Positions 4,299 through 6,677 of a stretch of DNA of 6,677 bases are shown piece by piece. Where the stretch lies: positions 1-6,677 of the forward strand of contig JAUYQE010000007.1 in the NCBI GenBank assembly GCA_030695605.1, in the 5' to 3' direction. The position numbers and the translations under genes are program-made. A model generated the notes under the pieces. That model saw nothing but the letters and a program-made list of their open reading frames with translations, was not told where the DNA came from and made no database searches. How positions within the stretch are numbered: the first letter of the stretch is position 1; each line of letters starts with the position of its first letter. The DNA is from Nanobdellota archaeon (lineage in GTDB: Archaea; Nanobdellota; Nanobdellia; Woesearchaeales; GW2011-AR9).

Positions 4299-5930
4299 TC
4301 ATCCTCCGTCTTCTTCCTCACTCTTCTCGGCCAATTTCGTGCTTTCTTCGACCTCGCCTTTGAGCTGCTCCATGCTCATGATCTGCTGGCGGATCTCTTC
4401 TTTTTTGATCATGGCGAAGAGCTTCTGGGTAACGCTTTCTTTGCTTTCGCCCGTCAAGCGGTGCAGGGCATCCGCCACTTCCGGGATATAGCGCTCAAAG
4501 AGATTCGCCCGCTCCAGCTGGGCCTGTACGCGCACTTTCTTGTTCACATACGTCTGCAATTTTCTTCCCACATCCTGCAGCGCCAGCTTTATCTCTTTGA
4601 TGATCTCCGGATAATGCGCCAAAGCTTCTTTGGATTCCGATGTGAAAGGCACCCACACCGAGGCAATGTGCAACAGCACCGTTACCGGGCCAACGGGCAA
4701 AGAGCCACTGCTCTGCTTCAGGCCATACGGCTTCCAGTTGGTGCTCAGGACCGCTTTCGTGAAGGCACACGCTCCCGGCTGATACAGCAGCGGCACTTTA
4801 TTCGCGAAGCGCAAGATAGTAACGAGCTCTTCTTTCGGCTGCTCGCCCCCGTAGGCAATGCCAATCTCTACTTGGAACGGATTTCCCCGATAGACAAACA
4901 CCGGCCGAGTTATCGCGGCATAAAATTCGGCATTGATCTCTTTCTTCAGGCTTCTTTCCAACAGGTCCTGGCTGATGGGGCTCAGGCAATCCGTGGGCGG
5001 AGCTTTGATTTTGGTTTTCTGAATTCCCGTGTAGAGCTTTTCGGTCTGCTCCCGGCTCATCTGTGCCGGCTTGGTATTCGGCAGCAGCGCGGCATTGGTA
5101 CAGATTTCTTTGGCGGTTCCCGGCCCAATGCGGACAAATTCTTCCGTCAGGAATTGCTGCAGGGTTCTGGCTTTTGTCAGCTCCAGCATCTTCATCAGCC
5201 TGCCGAGCTCCACGCCGTAGGGATGTGGCTTGATCTCTTTGGCTTCCCGTGGCAATTGTTCGGTTCCCCGGGCAAAGATAACCTGGCTGGCTTCCGGATT
5301 GGTGTACACGATCGTCGCATAAGGATTAATGATAGCGGTCTGCTTCAGGTACTCGTCAACAGACTGGCGGCCTTTCATGTAACTGCCTTCCAGCTCTACT
5401 TCGATGCGCGTGCCATGATCTTTATTTTCCCACTCTACTTCCCGCTCTTCGACAATCTCTGGAGAATTGGTCTGCGTATTGATTTTCAATTTCATCTGCG
5501 TGGCTTTCTTTCCGGCGCCGGTTTTCGAGATGATGGAAGCGGGCTTGCCCGTCGTCAATTGGCCGTATAATACGGTTGCCGAAATGCCGATGCCCTGCTG
5601 GCCACGGGATTGGGCCAATTTATGAAATTTCGAGCCATACAGCAGCTTGGCAAAAATATTGGGGATTTGCTTGGGGATAATGCCCGGCCCGTTATCTTCG
5701 ACGCTGATCCGGAAGCGGGTTTCCGCCAGCTGCAACAGCTCGACGCTCATCTCCGGCAGGATTCTTGCTTCTTCACAGGCATCCAGCGAATTATCGACGG
5801 CTTCTTTGACCGCCGTGAGAAGGGCTCGCCGGGGATTATCAAAGCCCAGCAGATGGCGGTTTTTCTCGAAGAATTCGGCAATGGAAATCTCTCGCTGCTT
5901 CTTGGCCAGCTCTTCAGCGGTTTTCTCCAT
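4299..5930 (-). CDS. top6B: DNA topoisomerase VI subunit B
   Basis: This is the ATPase subunit that dimerises on ATP binding to capture and pass a DNA segment through the break made by subunit A. In 543 residues, the GHKL fold shows the N-box EAVDNSLDACEEA (E43, N47), the G1 box DNGPGI (79-84) and the G2/lid YGSKFHKLAQSRGQQGIGIS (98-117). An H2TH-like linker occupies roughly residues 230-310. The transducer domain contains RFANKVPLLYQPGACAF (374-390) and NWKPYGLKQ (398-406), where K405 is a candidate switch lysine. The protein ends in an acidic tail EKSEEEDGG. There is no extra C-terminal Ig-like domain. The ATG at 5930 sits about where transcription should begin from the TATA box at 5954-5961, and no Shine-Dalgarno site precedes it, so translation is probably leaderless. 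Confidence 0.96.
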   Translation of the reverse strand: MEKTAEELAKKQREISIAEFFEKNRHLLGFDNPRRALLTAVKEAVDNSLDACEEARILPEMSVELLQLAETRFRISVEDNGPGIIPKQIPNIFAKLLYGSKFHKLAQSRGQQGIGISATVLYGQLTTGKPASIISKTGAGKKATQMKLKINTQTNSPEIVEEREVEWENKDHGTRIEVELEGSYMKGRQSVDEYLKQTAIINPYATIVYTNPEASQVIFARGTEQLPREAKEIKPHPYGVELGRLMKMLELTKARTLQQFLTEEFVRIGPGTAKEICTNAALLPNTKPAQMSREQTEKLYTGIQKTKIKAPPTDCLSPISQDLLERSLKKEINAEFYAAITRPVFVYRGNPFQVEIGIAYGGEQPKEELVTILRFANKVPLLYQPGACAFTKAVLSTNWKPYGLKQSSGSLPVGPVTVLLHIASVWVPFTSESKEALAHYPEIIKEIKLALQDVGRKLQTYVNKKVRVQAQLERANLFERYIPEVADALHRLTGESKESVTQKLFAMIKKEEIRQQIMSMEQLKGEVEESTKLAEKSEEEDGG

Positions 5931-5953
5931 GGCTGCAGAAAGAAAGAAAAATG

Positions 5954-5961
5954 TTTATAAA
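5954..5961 (-). promoter_or_regulatory. TATA box of top6B (leaderless promoter)
   Basis: A perfect TTTATAAA lies inside the 10-base palindrome GTTTATAAAC. Its centre is about 27 bases from the first base of the start codon (5930), so the transcript should begin at or within a few bases of the ATG. The palindrome extends imperfectly to AACGTTTATAAACATT (7 of 8 pairs), so a dimeric regulator could bind here. Confidence 0.75.
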
Positions 5962-5999
5962 CGTTATGGTGGGGTTGGGCGTCGTTTGGAAATTTTCTC

Positions 6000-6593
6000 T
6001 CACTCATGCAACAGCTTTTCCAGTACTCCCTTCGCCCGCTTCAGCCCTTTCCAGTGCTCGGCGTGCAGCCCCAATCCTCGAGCTGCGGCAACGTTTTCTT
6101 CGTCATTATCAAAGTAGACGCATTGTTTTGGAACAAGTTTGTTCTCTGTTAAGATGTTCTTCCAGGCGCTTTCTTCGGGCTTGACATAGCCCGTTTCCCA
6201 GGAAAAATACGCTTTGTTCACGGCGGCGAATAATTCCGGATACTGCTGCCGATAGTATATGGTTCTTTCTCGAAAATTATTTGAGAGCAGGAAAACGTTC
6301 ACTTTCTTTCTGAGCTGTTGCGTGTATCTCACCATTTCGGGCACAAGATGTTCTCCAGAGAACCAATAATCAAAGAATTCTTTTTCGTCTAAAGAGACGT
6401 TCCATCGCTGCAGATAGGGCTCCCAGAGCTGATAGCAAGAAGGCGCTTCCGGTCTCCGAACCAGAGGCATAATTGCTTTCAAAGCGGCGACGACTTCGAG
6501 AGCGGGAACGCTGAAATCTTTCGCCAAGCGGTTGCTCAAGAAGCCGCTTTCCAGAAACACCCCATTTACGTCGAAAATAACCGCTTTTATCAT
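6000..6593 (-). CDS. HAD-superfamily hydrolase with variant motif I (DVNGV)
   Basis: This 197-residue protein has the HAD core. Motif I is IFDVNGVF with nucleophile D8. Motif II is FLLSNNFRER (S104). Motif III is TGYVKPEES (K138). Motif IV is VYFDNDEENV (D162, D164). The second aspartate of motif I, normally the acid/base, is replaced by N10. Related YihX/ACAD10-type members of subfamily IA also lack it (DLGGV or DLGNV), so this need not mean loss of activity. The helical cap spans about residues 15-90. The substrate cannot be inferred. A GGAGGT 7 bases before the ATG fixes the start. It lies 24 bp after the end of an upstream gene and 69 bp before top6B, which has its own promoter, so it belongs to the upstream transcription unit. 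Confidence 0.87.
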   Translation of the reverse strand: MIKAVIFDVNGVFLESGFLSNRLAKDFSVPALEVVAALKAIMPLVRRPEAPSCYQLWEPYLQRWNVSLDEKEFFDYWFSGEHLVPEMVRYTQQLRKKVNVFLLSNNFRERTIYYRQQYPELFAAVNKAYFSWETGYVKPEESAWKNILTENKLVPKQCVYFDNDEENVAAARGLGLHAEHWKGLKRAKGVLEKLLHE

Positions 6594-6600
6594 GCGCTCT

Positions 6601-6606
6601 ACCTCC
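6601..6606 (-). promoter_or_regulatory. Shine-Dalgarno site of the HAD gene at 6000-6593
   Basis: The minus strand reads AGGAGGT, ending 7 bases before the ATG at 6593-6591. This strong site favours this start and implies a leadered, probably polycistronic message. Confidence 0.7.
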
Positions 6607-6617
6607 TGATCGGGGTC

Positions 6618-6677
6618 CTACCCAAACGCTATCTCTTTCCGCTTCTTCTCGAGGAAATGATACACGGTCTTGTGCAT
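6618..6677 (-). CDS. C-terminal end of an unidentified upstream gene (partial)
   Basis: The minus-strand frame reads MHKTVYHFLEKKRKEIAFG and then TAG at 6620-6618. It is open to the window edge, so only the last 19 residues are visible; the first Met need not be the start. The segment is basic and helical (FLEKKRKEIAF). The stop lies 24 bp before the next start codon, with a good Shine-Dalgarno site between, the arrangement of two genes in one operon. It is too short to assign a family. Confidence 0.45.
   Translation of the reverse strand: MHKTVYHFLEKKRKEIAFG

Noticed and set aside
4032..5570. A 512-codon plus-strand open frame antisense to top6A and top6B
   Set aside because: It lies opposite two unmistakable topoisomerase genes, crosses their junction, has no motif or ribosome site, and is explained by the G+C-rich codon pattern of the opposite strand.
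1..6677. CRISPR arrays, insertion sequences, attachment-site repeats or a replication origin
   Set aside because: I found no regularly spaced direct repeats, no transposase or integrase frame, and no duplicated tRNA end. The only notable repeat is the 19-base start-site unit in the zinc-ribbon gene.

Overview
This window is archaeal chromosomal DNA. The evidence is a complete DNA topoisomerase VI pair (top6B then top6A), tRNA genes without an encoded CCA and interrupted by bulge-helix-bulge type introns, TATA boxes at the archaeal distance (about 26-30 nt) from expected transcript starts, and GAGGTG/GGAGGT Shine-Dalgarno sites. The lineage cannot be fixed from this sequence. Tandem tRNA introns that include T-arm positions are best known from Thermoproteales, but nothing else here settles the question. 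Every well-supported gene lies on the minus strand, so transcription runs from high to low coordinates.

In transcription order the window holds: the last 19 codons of an unidentified gene (6618-6677); a HAD-superfamily hydrolase with its own strong Shine-Dalgarno site (6000-6593); top6B with its own TATA box and an apparently leaderless start (4299-5930); top6A 43 bp downstream (3107-4255); an orotate phosphoribosyltransferase that is clearly more AT-rich than its neighbours (2360-3046); tRNA-Arg(UCU) with its own TATA box (2161-2271); a double zinc-ribbon protein (1673-2137); a helical protein of unknown function (882-1655); a second HAD phosphatase (235-900); and tRNA-Cys(GCA) (63-208), which ends in an oligo-T terminator. 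The leftmost 62 bases hold no firm gene, only the end of a possible plus-strand frame.

The most striking content is the two tRNA genes. Each appears to carry two introns, one in the anticodon loop at 37/38 and one in the T-arm (53/54 in tRNA-Arg, 59/60 in tRNA-Cys). For both T-arm introns, the rule of cutting after the second base of each 3-nt bulge exactly restores a consensus T-arm. Removing all introns gives 75-nt and 73-nt cloverleaves with the expected identity bases (A20, C35, U36 for Arg; GCA and U73 for Cys).

Functionally, top6B and top6A form the A2B2 type IIB topoisomerase that relaxes and decatenates DNA. The zinc-ribbon, unknown and HAD genes are packed closely enough (17 bp gap, then a 19 bp overlap or 17 bp gap depending on the start) to be one operon. 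That operon may be read through from the tRNA-Arg promoter. The zinc-ribbon gene has two nearly identical ribosome-binding-site/start-codon units 153 bp apart in the same frame, so its true start, or the existence of two isoforms, is an open point.
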